Positions 36,431 to 46,499 of a stretch of DNA of 64,000 nt are shown here, piece by piece. The translations under genes were made by a program, and so were the position numbers. Every line of letters begins with the position of its first letter. Within the stretch, counting starts at the first letter, position 1. Under the pieces are notes generated by a model that did no database searches, was not told the DNA's origin, and was given only the letters and a program-made list of their open reading frames with translations. Source of the stretch: Acanthosepion esculentum (Eukaryota; Mollusca; Cephalopoda; Sepiida; Sepiidae); the NCBI GenBank assembly GCA_964036315.1, contig OZ038517.1:56113603-56177602 (forward strand). Direction: 5' to 3'.

Positions 36431-37141
36431 GGACGGGAAATTTCATAATTGGTTTCGTTTGGTCAAATTTAATACTTTGTCATTGTCATTGTAATGCATT
36501 TTCTGGGTTTCATTATTTCTAGTATCTGCACCTTTCAACTGTTCCAAATTTGTTAGTCTTTTTGCAAAATTATTGTTTTACTGAGAGATAATGTGCGAAC
36601 ATTTGCAAATTTTAATAAAAATATTGGCCAGAAAAAAATGAAAGCATTCTTAGCAGAATAGGATTCTTGTATGTTATTCAAAATAATTATGGTTATTTTG
36701 CAAGAATAATGCGTCAAACATCAGTAAGAACGGGGTAGTATTTAGGCAGGAATGAATGCGAATGTTATAGAGATGCCTTGAAAATGACTGGTCAGGAATG
36801 AATGTAAATATTATGGGGATACCTTGAAAATTAATGGTCAGGAAATAATGCAAGGTTTACAGATAAATGACTGTTATGTATTATATCCGTTGTTAATGGT
36901 TTTTACGATAGAAATGCATTTATATCAGGGATAAATTTTCATTTGTTAGGGATTAATGCAAACATGACTGAGACACACAGCTATGATAACTAAATATTGG
37001 ACTGAAGGATTTATTTATTATTGTTTCGCAAATATTTTTAATCTAAATAAAACCGTCCGTCGTTCGTGTAATGTTTCCCAATGAATTTCCTGTTTCGTTT
37101 CTGTTTCTTTTGAAACTTATAAGTTGGCCTTTAACATCTGT
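36431..37141. other. Unassigned AT-rich sequence
   Basis: Holds the 46-bp tandem repeat listed separately; otherwise nothing recognised. Confidence 0.55.
36749..36873. repeat. 46-bp tandem repeat, about 2.7 copies
   Basis: Two full units starting GGAATGAATG and ending TGGTCA (36,749-36,794 and 36,795-36,840) and a decayed third. Confidence 0.85.
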
Positions 37142-37545
37142 CTATATTTATGAGATGTGCTATTGTAACTATTTACATTGTTTGGACTATAGTCTTTATC
37201 TTTGTTATATCAATGACGTTTCGGCCCAAGGACATACGGACCATTGGATAACAGCGTTGATTGAAGCAATCCAGTGGCTTGACCCATAAGAGTTGTGAGT
37301 TCAATACCTGGTCACAACTTACTAAATAAAATAACTGAAACAGAAAAGTCATGAGACCTGGAACTAGAACATTCTACCAAGGTAGACGAAATAAAGTGTT
37401 CGCTTCGAAATTCCAATGTATATCACCTGAAGAAGGCCGGGACATACAACGGCTGACACTTTGTGAATATGACAATAAAGAGGACAAGAGTCCGATCAAT
37501 GCGACATTTCAGCATGACATTTTTGCACATCGTACTCAATTCTAA
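37142..37545 (+). mobile_element. Composite repeat (family B) with inverted ends around a tRNA-like core
   Basis: The left part (37,150-37,228) is an inverted copy of the right part's end (37,450-37,510). Both contain the TTTACATTGTTTGGACT / AGTCCGATCAATG and CGTTTCGGCC / GGCCGG-type blocks. Between them lies a tRNA-like sequence (GGACCATTGGATAACAGCG, GTGAGTTCAATACC). The right arm has CTGAAGA (37,427-37,433), a GCCG/CGGC stem and GACAC, a degraded hammerhead-like core. Relatives: 23,709-23,985 and 52,990-53,065. Confidence 0.7.
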
Positions 37546-37804
37546 CAGGTTCATTACAATTAACCCGCTGCTGATTTGAAAATGTTATTAAAAAAAATAA
37601 ATATTAATCGTATTGGTATAATATATCAATTGTATTTGCATATTTCTCTATAATTTCACAAATACAACGAAGTTATTTTCCTTTTTCTAGCGAGGCCAAG
37701 TGACAGCATCTTCATTAGAACAAGACCGATTCTGTGAAGAAACAGTACGACAATAAAAATTTGAAAATATATATTTCGATGCCTATGTAAAAAACCTAAT
37801 GGAC

Positions 37805-38200
37805 ACTTCGAAATGGTGTAATGGTTAACAAGCTTGCCTCTCCATATCAGCCGTGAGTTTAATCCTTACTAGTTGCTGTATACTTTCGGCTGCTGAGTAA
37901 TGGGCCCTTCGACGTGGTGTAATGGTTAACAAGGTTGCCTTGTTAGATCAATTACGAGTGACTAGGGAGTTTGATCTTCATTACGTACTCCATACTTTCG
38001 GCTTTATGCCACATCTAAATTACACTATGTAAATCGCTATGTAAAATCCTATTAGGCTCTTCGACGTGGTGTAAAAGTTTGTCTCGCTAGATCAATTTTG
38101 ACTAAGTAGTGAATTCGGGCCACAATGTGTGCTCCATACTTTCGTCTTTGTGTCGTATCCTAGCTACGCTTAGTAAATGGCTATGTAAATCTGGCCAGAA
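37805..38200 (+). repeat. Tandem triplicate of a tRNA-like unit
   Basis: Three consecutive units (about 37,805, 37,910 and 38,055) each contain TGGTGTAA with TGGTTAACAAG or its decayed form, a B-box-like segment and CATACTTTCGGCT or a variant. Spacing varies from about 105 to 145 bp. A fourth, more complete relative is at 43,431-43,560. Confidence 0.7.
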
Positions 38201-38687
38201 CAAGTTCCTAGCGCTTTTTATGTGATCTTGAAAGACAATTTAGATAATTATTTACAGATTTATTGAACCACATATGTGCCATTTTCTATGAGCCCCTTTC
38301 GCTATCTTTGAGGCAATTTCATGATTCCATCCTCACAGAATTTGGAATTATTTTGGTTTCAAATCAGATTAATTTAAATAGTTAAATTAATCTGATTTGA
38401 AACCAATATTACTGCTATATATATATATATATTTGCTAATTTTCCTCAAATGACGATTCAGAAATATATATTTTATTTTTGCAAGATTTTTGAAACCGTG
38501 AATTAACTTTTGTTTAAGAAGTATAAAAAATAACCGTTTTGATCGATTTTGATGGAAAAAATCGATTCTGTCTGAAATACACCACAGAGTATTTTGCTTA
38601 CTAGAAATAGTAAATTTTAAATCCTTTAGCTTTCGATTAAAGCTAAAATGAAAGCTTTAAAATAAAATCATTTTAAACTATATATAT

Positions 38688-38690
<3 letters not shown>
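38201..38690. other. Unassigned, containing a perfect hairpin and a short TA tract
   Basis: Apart from the hairpin (38,353-38,406) and the TA tract at 38,415-38,431, nothing recognised. Confidence 0.5.
38353..38406. repeat. Perfect 24-bp inverted repeat with 6-nt loop
   Basis: TTGGTTTCAAATCAGATTAA plus ATTTA-type end pairs exactly with 38,383-38,406 around AATAGT. It ends a few bases before a TA tract. Confidence 0.95.

Positions 38691-38691
<1 letters not shown>

Positions 38692-38782
<91 letters not shown>
38692..38782. repeat. (CA)n(TA)n compound microsatellite
   Basis: About 15 CA units then about 28 TA units. Confidence 0.97.
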
Positions 38783-38785
<3 letters not shown>

Positions 38786-39159
38786 CAGTCGTGTGCAAAA
38801 GCAAATCCGGTGATACACGTCAACTATTGATAAACGCTACAAACATTTGTTTCAACTTCAGTGTAAGAATCTACCAAATATTCAGTTACTTTCGAACGTA
38901 TGTTGTTAAATGTTTTTTTATGATAATATACTAAATTATTATAAATTATTAAATGCTGAATAATATAAAAGAAAATAAAGCATACTTGGTAGAAGCAGAT
39001 GTGACGAAAAAGCTAGAAATCATAAAGTGGAAAGAATGTTAAAATGCACACGTTATGGATCGAGTGTTTAAGAAAAAAGTTTACATAAAATAAAACAACA
39101 GAACGAAACAAATAGGATAAAAATTATGGACAAGATTTAATTCTGGCAAAACAAAAGAT
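38783..39159. other. Unassigned AT-rich sequence
   Basis: No feature recognised. Confidence 0.5.
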
Positions 39160-39900
39160 AGGAAGGTAGATGAAACTCAGAGAAAGAATAAAGATATTGG
39201 AAAAGTAAAAAGAAAAAATGAGTGAGCGGGAAGAGGAGAGGCAAGACGATGAAGATGAAATATAAGAACAGAGAAAATAAATGGAAGAGAAAAAGCAAGT
39301 TAAATGCTGTAGAAAAACAGAAACAAAAATATATATTAAGGTTGGTACGTAAAATTTCATAGAAGAGAAAATAATGGAGGAAATGTGAAATGGGAGCGAA
39401 AAGGAAAAAAAAACAAAAAAGTTGAAAGACAATTGAATGAAAAACGAAAAAAAAAACTCGGAAAATAAGAAAAACGTATTAAAAAATATAATAAATGATG
39501 GGGAATTTGGAGAAAGAATTTGGATAGAAGAAGAAGAAGAAGAAGAAGAAGAAGAAGAAGAAGAAGAAGAAGAAGAAGAAGAAGAAGAAGAAGAGGCGAG
39601 AAAGTTGCCAAAACCTGAATGGATGAAAAATGGGGCTGAAATAAACATTACTGAAAAAAATGAAAGAAAGAAAAACAAATGAGGGAAAGTAAGATGAGAT
39701 CAAGAGATAAACAAAAGAAAGCAAAAATATTTGAATAAATTAAATCTTCCTTTATTAGAAAAACATGAAAAAATATTCATAAAAACAAAAACAAAATGAG
39801 GCAAAACTGGAAAGAGGGTCAAGAAAGCAAATAAAAATTACAATGAAAAAAGAAATTTTTAAAATTCCGAGTTAGACGCTGCTTATTTTATTAATTTCCA
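39160..39900. repeat. Purine-rich strand region with (GAA)n
   Basis: The plus strand is dominated by A and G for about 700 bp (AAAGAAAAAATGAGTGAGCG style). Its centre is an uninterrupted GAA tract of about 23 units (39,527-39,595). Open frames here on either strand are low-complexity (poly-Glu, poly-Ser, poly-Leu) and are not genes. Confidence 0.85.
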
Positions 39901-41479
39901 TCAATTAATTCCATTTGCTTTAACATTCAGCGAATCATTAAGCAAAAAAGACAGTTTGAAACGAAAAATTGTTTTTCTTGCTGTGAAAAGTTAGCTTTCC
40001 TTAACTAATGTGCGTGTTTATTTTACCGTGAATCCAGATTTCTGTTTGCCAAGCGTAAACTGTTAACATTTGAAACTTCTCCAAATGAAATGAAATAGGC
40101 TATGACATTGAGTGATACTGGTCTTGTCATTTAGATTAGATTTGGCACAAGGCCACAATTATGTGGCACCCGTGAGTAATTATTAACCAGATTTTCTCAT
40201 TAACTATGTCGACCTGCCTATAATGGGCTTGTAAGCAAATCAAAGCTAGTAGTTTAGATAAAATATATCTTCGCCAGACGATGTACAATCATGTGATTAC
40301 ATTGGCTGAATTTTTTGTGATGATGCATACGTTTTGTTATGCTTCCTTGCGTTTTAGTGGAATTATCGCCTTGCTCGTGATGAAACAAAATGTTAAATGT
40401 ATGTATTGCAGTAATTCTTGATTTATCCCGCCACAATTTGACTGGTGCGAATGCGAAATCCAAAATGGCCGTTGATGTGTTAGCTTCAAATGAGTTTGGG
40501 TAGAGAAAACTGGCTTAACTTTGCGAAAAGTTGATGTAAATAACTAAAAACTTGCAGATTAAACTTGCTTTAAGAGTGATGAAGTGTTATGACCAAGGAG
40601 ATGGTTAAGCAATAACAAAAACCGGATTTGAAGATATATCGTATATTAAACACCGTATGTACACCAAAAGAGTATTACACGAATAGTGAGAGTGTATCGA
40701 ATGAACCAGCATTCAATCCATTCACTGTTCACTCATCGCTTTTCCTTCTCTCCTAATAAACTTATAGTAAGCGGAAGAGTCTAACATAGACTCTTAGAGG
40801 AAGGACACCACAACATAAAGCACCAAGAAAAGGAACTTGTTTTCTTAGTGATGTGAATGTTCTAAATGGCGGGAAAATTTGCACACCAAACGAAAACGTT
40901 AAAATTAATTTTTAAAGGGTAGCTTTATTTCTCTTCCATTTCGTTATATATATAAAATCTTTTAAAAAAATGTTATTTTAAGTTTTAGGTCATAAACACT
41001 AAAGGTTAAAGGGAAATAAAACAAATGTTGGGTTCCTAAATATAAATGTTTTGCAGTATAATACGCCTTGAATTATCTTTACCTCTTTTCTCTGCGAGAA
41101 GTTTGCATGCGGACAAAGCCCTGACTTTGTCTTTCATGTTTAGATACGCAAGGAAATGAAGGAAACCCGTTAATCCTGGAGTTCCTCATAAGTCGACTGA
41201 TGCTCGTATTGTTGGAAAAAATCAAAATCATCAATTGATGTGAGCTTCTAATCGCCAATGAAGCATCAATTGATGATGTCCGCTGTTTAAGGGTTAAAGA
41301 CGGCTGATTTTTGTTTAAAATTTGAAAATAATCCGTTAATTTTATCTTAAATTCATTCCTCGGATAAAATTGTGTGACAAAATTTTGACGCTTTTATTTT
41401 TGTCTTTTATTTCTTAGTTTCATCTAGAAAGCAAATGAAATGATTATTATTCCTTTCAGACTTTGCTTTTGTGATCTGG
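39901..41479. other. Unassigned sequence
   Basis: No gene. A self-complementary CATCAATTGATG occurs twice (about 41,228 and 41,265). Otherwise nothing recognised. Confidence 0.55.
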
Positions 41480-42840
41480 ACATTTAGATTAGAGGCGCAG
41501 CTGGGGAGAGAACTTCATACTAATCCAACTAAAAAGACCTCAACGACGTAATCAGAGATCTTGGTCTCACAAATTCCAATGACGAGTTTTTGACACCGAG
41601 AGTCAATTTGTTCGATGAAAGTGTGCAGGTCGCATCTAAGTGAAGGCGTCACCAGTATTTTTCAAGCTTTTTCACCCGTCAAGATGGTTTTTGATTCTGC
41701 TACACTGTTCGAGACAGTTGGAATCGCATGTAACCCCAGAAAGTGGAGCCGCTTCATCGACAGTCGTACTGCTTCATAACGGAAACTTGTATACATCTCT
41801 TCTCCTGGATCACTCGATGCAGCGCAAAGAGGAATACAGCAGTGTCAATATCCTGGTTGATGCCTTGACATATGAAGTGTACAGTTGTAAGGTTTATTAG
41901 AAAATACAAAATGGTGACCTTCCTGATGGGTTCCAGGGCGATTTTACCAAGTTTCTGTGATATTTTTGCCTTCGGGACAGCAGGAACACCGCAGTACACT
42001 ACCACAGGCGGTAGGGACCACAGCGGACCGAGTTCAGTGTGAGGGGAAAAAAAGTCAAATGGTAGACATGTTTTATCCCCAGAAAATATTGTTTCTTCCA
42101 CTGCAATTAAAATTCGACTTTATAAAACAATTTGATCACATCTCTAGATAAGAAGAATCTGCAGCCTTCAAGTACCTTCAAGACTTCAAGTTTCCGAGTT
42201 ATCTTTGCTTTTGGAATAGCAAGGACATCGTGACACATTATCACGAGGCTAGGCACAGCGGGCCAAATTCAGTGTGGGGAAAAACAACGTCAAATGGGAG
42301 CCACTGTTGGATCCCTGAAAAGTATTGTTTCCTCTACTTAAAATTAGGCCTTATGGAGCAATTTGTCACAGCTCTGGATAAGGAGACTGCAGCCTTTAAG
42401 TACCTTCAGGACTTCTTCCCGAAGCCATCTGCAGCAAACGTCAAAGCCGGCGTCTTCGTCAAACGACAAATAACTATATGATAGAGTGCAAGAAATCGCC
42501 AAGAAGCTCACTAGGACGGAGAAGGCAGCGTGGAACAGCTTCATCTCAGTGGTTCAAGGATTCCCAAAGAGTTACAAGGCCGACAAACTATGTGCAGCTT
42601 GTTGAGACTCTGGTGAAGAACTATGGAAAAATGGGTTGCGGAATGTTCCTCAAAATTATATCTTTGACGCTTATCTTGATAAATTCAAGGCGAACATAGG
42701 GGCGTACTCAGAGGAGCAAGGCAAGCGATTCAACCAGGATTGTATAACGAAAACATGACGGGATATTATTTGGGAGTTGATTCGTGAAATTAATTTACAG
42801 TATAAGCCTAAATCACGAAAAACTACTCACTTTTAAATTT
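41480..42840 (+). pseudogene. Decayed repeat-borne coding region of an unnamed metazoan family
   Basis: Pieces in several frames keep a consistent protein order: DLNDVIRDLGLTNSNDEFL, a FF-RQDG block, KWSRFIDSRTAS, LLHNGN, LPLQLKFDFIKQF, then LKLGLMEQFVTALDKETAAF, KYLQDFFPKPSAANVKAGVF, AKKLTRTEKAAWNSF, KNYGKMGC, LDKFKANIGAYSEEQGKRF, IIWELIREINLQY and RKTTHF. From memory this order belongs to a family seen in many copies in arthropod, cnidarian and mollusc genomes, probably transposon-borne, of unknown function. Multiple stops and frameshifts make it dead. A segment of about 235 bp (41,945-42,180 and 42,190-42,421) is duplicated in tandem. Confidence 0.6.
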
Positions 42841-43430
42841 TTTCGGGTTCCTCTTGTGTAATCCTGGGATAAATAGATGCTACTTTTAAATTATATGTCG
42901 TTTTGTTCCTACTTTACGTGAACAAGAATGTTCACATTTGCCAGTTTTCCCCAATAGGAAAAGGTAAATTTCTGAAACATCATTATCCTAGGATTATAAT
43001 TATAATAGGAGATATTAGCCATTTTTCATACTTTCTAGATCTGTACGAATTGAAAATAACACTTGCTACTCAAGAACAAAAATCGGGTTACACAGTGTAA
43101 TATCAGGAATTACCAGATATTTATTTACAAGACTACAATAAAGAAATTTTTTGTCACTTCATCTCTAGGGAAAGCATCCGGTTGGTGTGAAAAATCAATG
43201 AGTAAATAATAATTCTTGTGACACATGATATAATATAGTTTAATGTGAAAATAAAGAAAATTAGTTGCGATTTAGAAAAAAACAAAACACGGGATATTAA
43301 CGGATTCTCGAGATCCGCCGGAAGATATGAGAAGATATCTATTTATATCTTAGAATCTCAAATGATTTTTAGCAAGAAGCCTGAAAAACGCTTTTTTAAA
43401 AAATAGAGCTCACGTGTTGTTTTGGGCCAT
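42841..43430. other. Unassigned AT-rich sequence
   Basis: No feature recognised. Confidence 0.5.
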
Positions 43431-43560
43431 TCGAGGTGGGCATACTCCGTTGTAGCGTAATGATTAAAAAGTTGTCCATGAAGATCACTATTGCGTTCGA
43501 TTCCTTCCCGGTACTTCACGGTTGTGGCCTTGTGTCAAAATTAAGTTAAGATTATTAAAA
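43431..43560 (+). mobile_element. tRNA-derived SINE
   Basis: TTGTAGCGTAATGATTAAAA resembles an A box and TGCGTTCGATTCC a B box, followed by TTGTGGCCTTGTGTCAAAAT. Related to the tandem units at 37.8-38.2 kb. Confidence 0.6.
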
Positions 43561-43737
43561 TAACTTTATGTTCAAAGACATTGTTCATTATTAGAAATGT
43601 TTAATAAAATTCCCAGAATTGAGAAAACAAAAGGTTTATTAATGTTGCACGTGAATGTTTATGATCAAAAGAAGCTAATAAATAAGATAATCAAACAAAT
43701 AATAACAGATACAAACAAAGGCATAGTTTTAAACAAA

Positions 43738-44661
43738 TTAATAGGGAATGTGCTTTCCCTGTTTTGAAATTACATGAAGAAGTCGACGATTCATAGAACT
43801 TGTTAATTGTAGGATGTCATCTGCTGTAATGCCGCGAGATATGTCAAGAACTGCTTCCCACAACTCAGCGTTGCTCCTGAATTGTCGTCCGTTGGCGTAC
43901 AGTCTTCGCTTCATGATGCTCCAAAGGTTTTCGATTGGGTTCAAATCCGGAGAATTTTCTGGCCACTTCATTTTTTGAGGTCCATCGAAGCCTAACTGTT
44001 TCAAATATTCAGTAGTCTTGTGAGCAGTATGTGAGGGAGCATTATCTTGCATAAAAACAATGGCCCTTCTGAAGGCAACTCTTTGACTTTTCATCCACGG
44101 TTCAAGATGCTCCTTCATAAACGCTGTGTATGCATCAGCAGTCATTTTGACGCCCTCTGGTACTCTCCATGGGCCCACTAATGTTTTTCCAATAATACCA
44201 CCCCAGATCATTATGCCTCCACCGCCTTGTTGGCGTCTCAAACGCTGATGGCGATTCTGTCCGTTCATTACCCAGCCTTTGCACCATCTATCTGGCCCAT
44301 CAAGTGTTGCTCGAGTTTCGTCTGTGAACAAAACTTTAGAGAAGTCAATCTTCATATTGTCCTCAGCCCATTTCAATCGATTTTGAATGTGAGTTCTCGT
44401 CAACGGAGGCTTTGATACAGGTTTGACTGTTGTTGCTATTTCCCTCACATACCGACACCGAGTACTTTTAGACACAGTAGGATCCCCAATGCAACTGAAA
44501 AGCTCTTGACTGGTAAGTTCAGGGTTCTTTGTGGCCTCTCGTTTAAGTCGTGACATGAGACGACGTGAAATAACCCTCGGCTTGCCTTTATCTGCCCTTT
44601 TGCGTACTTGTGTAGGGTCGGCGGTGAACTTTTTCACTGTTTGATGACACCTCCCTATCAT
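43738..44661 (-). CDS. Tc1/mariner-type DD37E transposase, N-terminally damaged
   Basis: The 307-codon uninterrupted frame encodes a DDE transposase that would cut and paste its element at TA sites in the nucleus. The first residues (IGRCHQTVKKF) are the end of an N-terminal helix-turn-helix. A basic, NLS-like stretch KRADKGKPRVISRRLMSRLK lies at 21-40. Catalytic residues are Asp114 (LFTDET), Asp206 (MQDNAPSH) and Glu244 (NPIENLW), with 37 residues between the last two, so DD37E and not the DD34E of Tc1. MIWGG (151-155) is the family's WGG motif. The natural start is probably the ATG at 44,744 (MGHKSSLSDAEKNTI), 83 nt upstream and out of frame. A short deletion and a TAA just before this Met (44,664-44,666) break it. 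The catalytic domain looks intact, but DNA binding is doubtful. Confidence 0.9.
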   Translation of the reverse strand: MIGRCHQTVKKFTADPTQVRKRADKGKPRVISRRLMSRLKREATKNPELTSQELFSCIGDPTVSKSTRCRYVREIATTVKPVSKPPLTRTHIQNRLKWAEDNMKIDFSKVLFTDETRATLDGPDRWCKGWVMNGQNRHQRLRRQQGGGGIMIWGGIIGKTLVGPWRVPEGVKMTADAYTAFMKEHLEPWMKSQRVAFRRAIVFMQDNAPSHTAHKTTEYLKQLGFDGPQKMKWPENSPDLNPIENLWSIMKRRLYANGRQFRSNAELWEAVLDISRGITADDILQLTSSMNRRLLHVISKQGKHIPY

Positions 44662-44968
44662 TTAAAAAAATTCTAGGGTAGATTTACCTTTTGACAGGTG
44701 ATAGTGTTCTTTTCAGCATCACTTAAACTGCTTTTATGGCCCATCTTTTCACTAAATTCTTACACTTTTCTAATAATTTGGCATGCTCAAATCATCGTGC
44801 TGATAACAAATATGGCGCCAGTTTGTTTACATTGCGCAGATCAGTACGAAAATTTCAATGATTGCGCAGGTCAGTATTGCCAACATTGTGTGAAGACTTT
44901 GTGTGAATTGATTGGACGGTTTTTGAAATATTAGAAAAAAAGTTATCTCGATAATAATTTGGCACGCA

Positions 44969-44969
<1 letters not shown>
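43738..44969 (-). mobile_element. DD37E Tc1/mariner element, one end recognisable
   Basis: Upstream of the transposase a 5' region of about 225 bp ends at GGCACGCAG|TA where a TA tract starts. A 16-bp motif TAATAATTTGGCRYGC occurs at 44,771-44,786 and 44,952-44,967 in the same orientation, like the outer/inner direct repeats of IR/DR-type elements. I could not find a matching inverted end near 43.4-43.74 kb, where a SINE lies, so the other end is lost or too decayed. Confidence 0.75.

Positions 44970-45034
<65 letters not shown>
44970..45034. repeat. (TA)n microsatellite
   Basis: Separates the DD37E element from the fold-back at 45.0 kb. Confidence 0.97.
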
Positions 45035-45036
<2 letters not shown>

Positions 45037-45194
45037 TTTAAATAATAGGAGATCAGTTGAATTCGCTACCTTGGTTTCAACGTTACGGTATCCTCAGAAG
45101 ATTTTTATTAAAAAAAAAATGATAAAATAGCCTTAGGATACTGTAAGTTTGAATCCAGCGTAGCTGATTCAACTGATCTCCTCATTTTTAAAGT
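45035..45194. mobile_element. Small fold-back with 60-bp arms
   Basis: Arms 45,035-45,094 and 45,135-45,194 are inverted copies with about ten mismatches (shared GGAGATCAGTTGAAT). The left arm on the minus strand has CTGAGGA, ACCGTAACGT and GAAAC, another hammerhead-like order. A TA tract abuts the left end. Confidence 0.85.
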
Positions 45195-45293
45195 TAAAAC
45201 ATGTTATTTGTACTATCATTATATTTTTTAACACGTGTATTGAATACTTTTTAATACTACTGTTCCTGGTCTGATTTAACTCTGACCATTAAC

Positions 45294-45296
<3 letters not shown>

Positions 45297-45352
<56 letters not shown>
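45297..45352. repeat. (TA)n microsatellite
   Basis: About 28 TA units. Confidence 0.97.
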
Positions 45353-45356
<4 letters not shown>

Positions 45357-45930
45357 GGTTGCATGGAGAGTTGTTTGTTTCACGCTGTCTTTAGGCAAAC
45401 TGGATTATTTTTCCAAAAGTGGATATATTTATGCTTTATTTGTGTCTGATTATTTGTGTGTAGTGTTGGGAGGGGGAAATTTTCTGCTATGTTTGTTTGG
45501 GATGACACTCACATATACATAGACACACATACATACAGGCGTATACATGTTACTTGGTTCATACACACCCATATTCATAATCTTGGGTTGGGCGCAGTTA
45601 CACATTGATATGCTCGACCACACGTATGTATGCAATTTTCATTCTGTCTGTCTCGGTGTCAAAATTGTAGCGTTTCATAAAAGTAGTAATTTTCTCTTAG
45701 CAGGGGACAGGTCGGGGTGGCTTTGACGTTTTTCAGGTCGGCAGTTTGTAGAGGCACACTCACACACATTGATTTGGGTCTACTACCACCACGTGGGTTA
45801 AGTTGGGTTCTGTCTGTAGACATGGCGATGATGTTTGTATTTTTTAACAACGGCTACAACTAACGATTGTAATTATGTTAATGGTAATATTAGCTGTGAT
45901 ATTATTATTGATATATTAATAATTGATATG
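45353..45930. other. Unassigned sequence
   Basis: No gene. 45,440-45,850 may be retroelement flank but is not recognised. Confidence 0.45.
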
Positions 45931-46260
45931 TTATCTGATGAACTTTATAGTTATCTTTAATAATAATGGAAACAATAATAACAACAATAATAATGATAAT
46001 AATAGTGATAATATAAAAAATAAAAATAAATAGATAATAAATAAGTAATAAATAATAAATAAAAAATAAATAAAATAATAAAAAATAATAGAGACAATAA
46101 TAATAGTAATAATAGTTATGGCAATCATAATAATGGTGATAATAGTAATAATAATAAAAAAACAGAACTCATGGTGGTAGTGACTGTTATAAAGTAATGG
46201 TTCTAAAAGTAGTACAAACAATACTAATAGTGATAGTAACAGAATTTAGTCACAAAATAA
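45931..46260. repeat. AAT-rich low-complexity region
   Basis: AATAAT, GATAAT and AAATAAATAA runs; nearly no C on the plus strand for 200 bp. Confidence 0.85.
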
Positions 46261-46499
46261 TAATTTTGGAATCATAATGGTTATATCTGTCATGATGGCT
46301 ATGCTAATTGTTATGATGGCGGTTGTGTTTGTGGGGGTGGTGGTAGTGTTGGTAAACTGATGGTAGTTTTATTGTTTCCTGTCGGTGGTTATTTTTTGGT
46401 GGCGTGTTCTGGTGGTTTAGTGTTCTACCATTTTTTCGGTAGTTCGTTCCCGTTAGAGTGCAATTTTTCTTTTCTGGTGTTATCCATTTGCTTTGAACT

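Noticed and set aside
39124..39724. Poly-Ser, poly-Leu and poly-Glu open frames
   Set aside because: They arise from the GAA/TTC tract and the purine-rich strand; no conserved domain.
44661..44744. A mini-intron joining the upstream ATG to the DD37E transposase frame
   Set aside because: The candidate GTAAATCTACCCTAG is only 15 nt, too short to splice, and the downstream TAA remains. A small deletion plus substitution explains it better.
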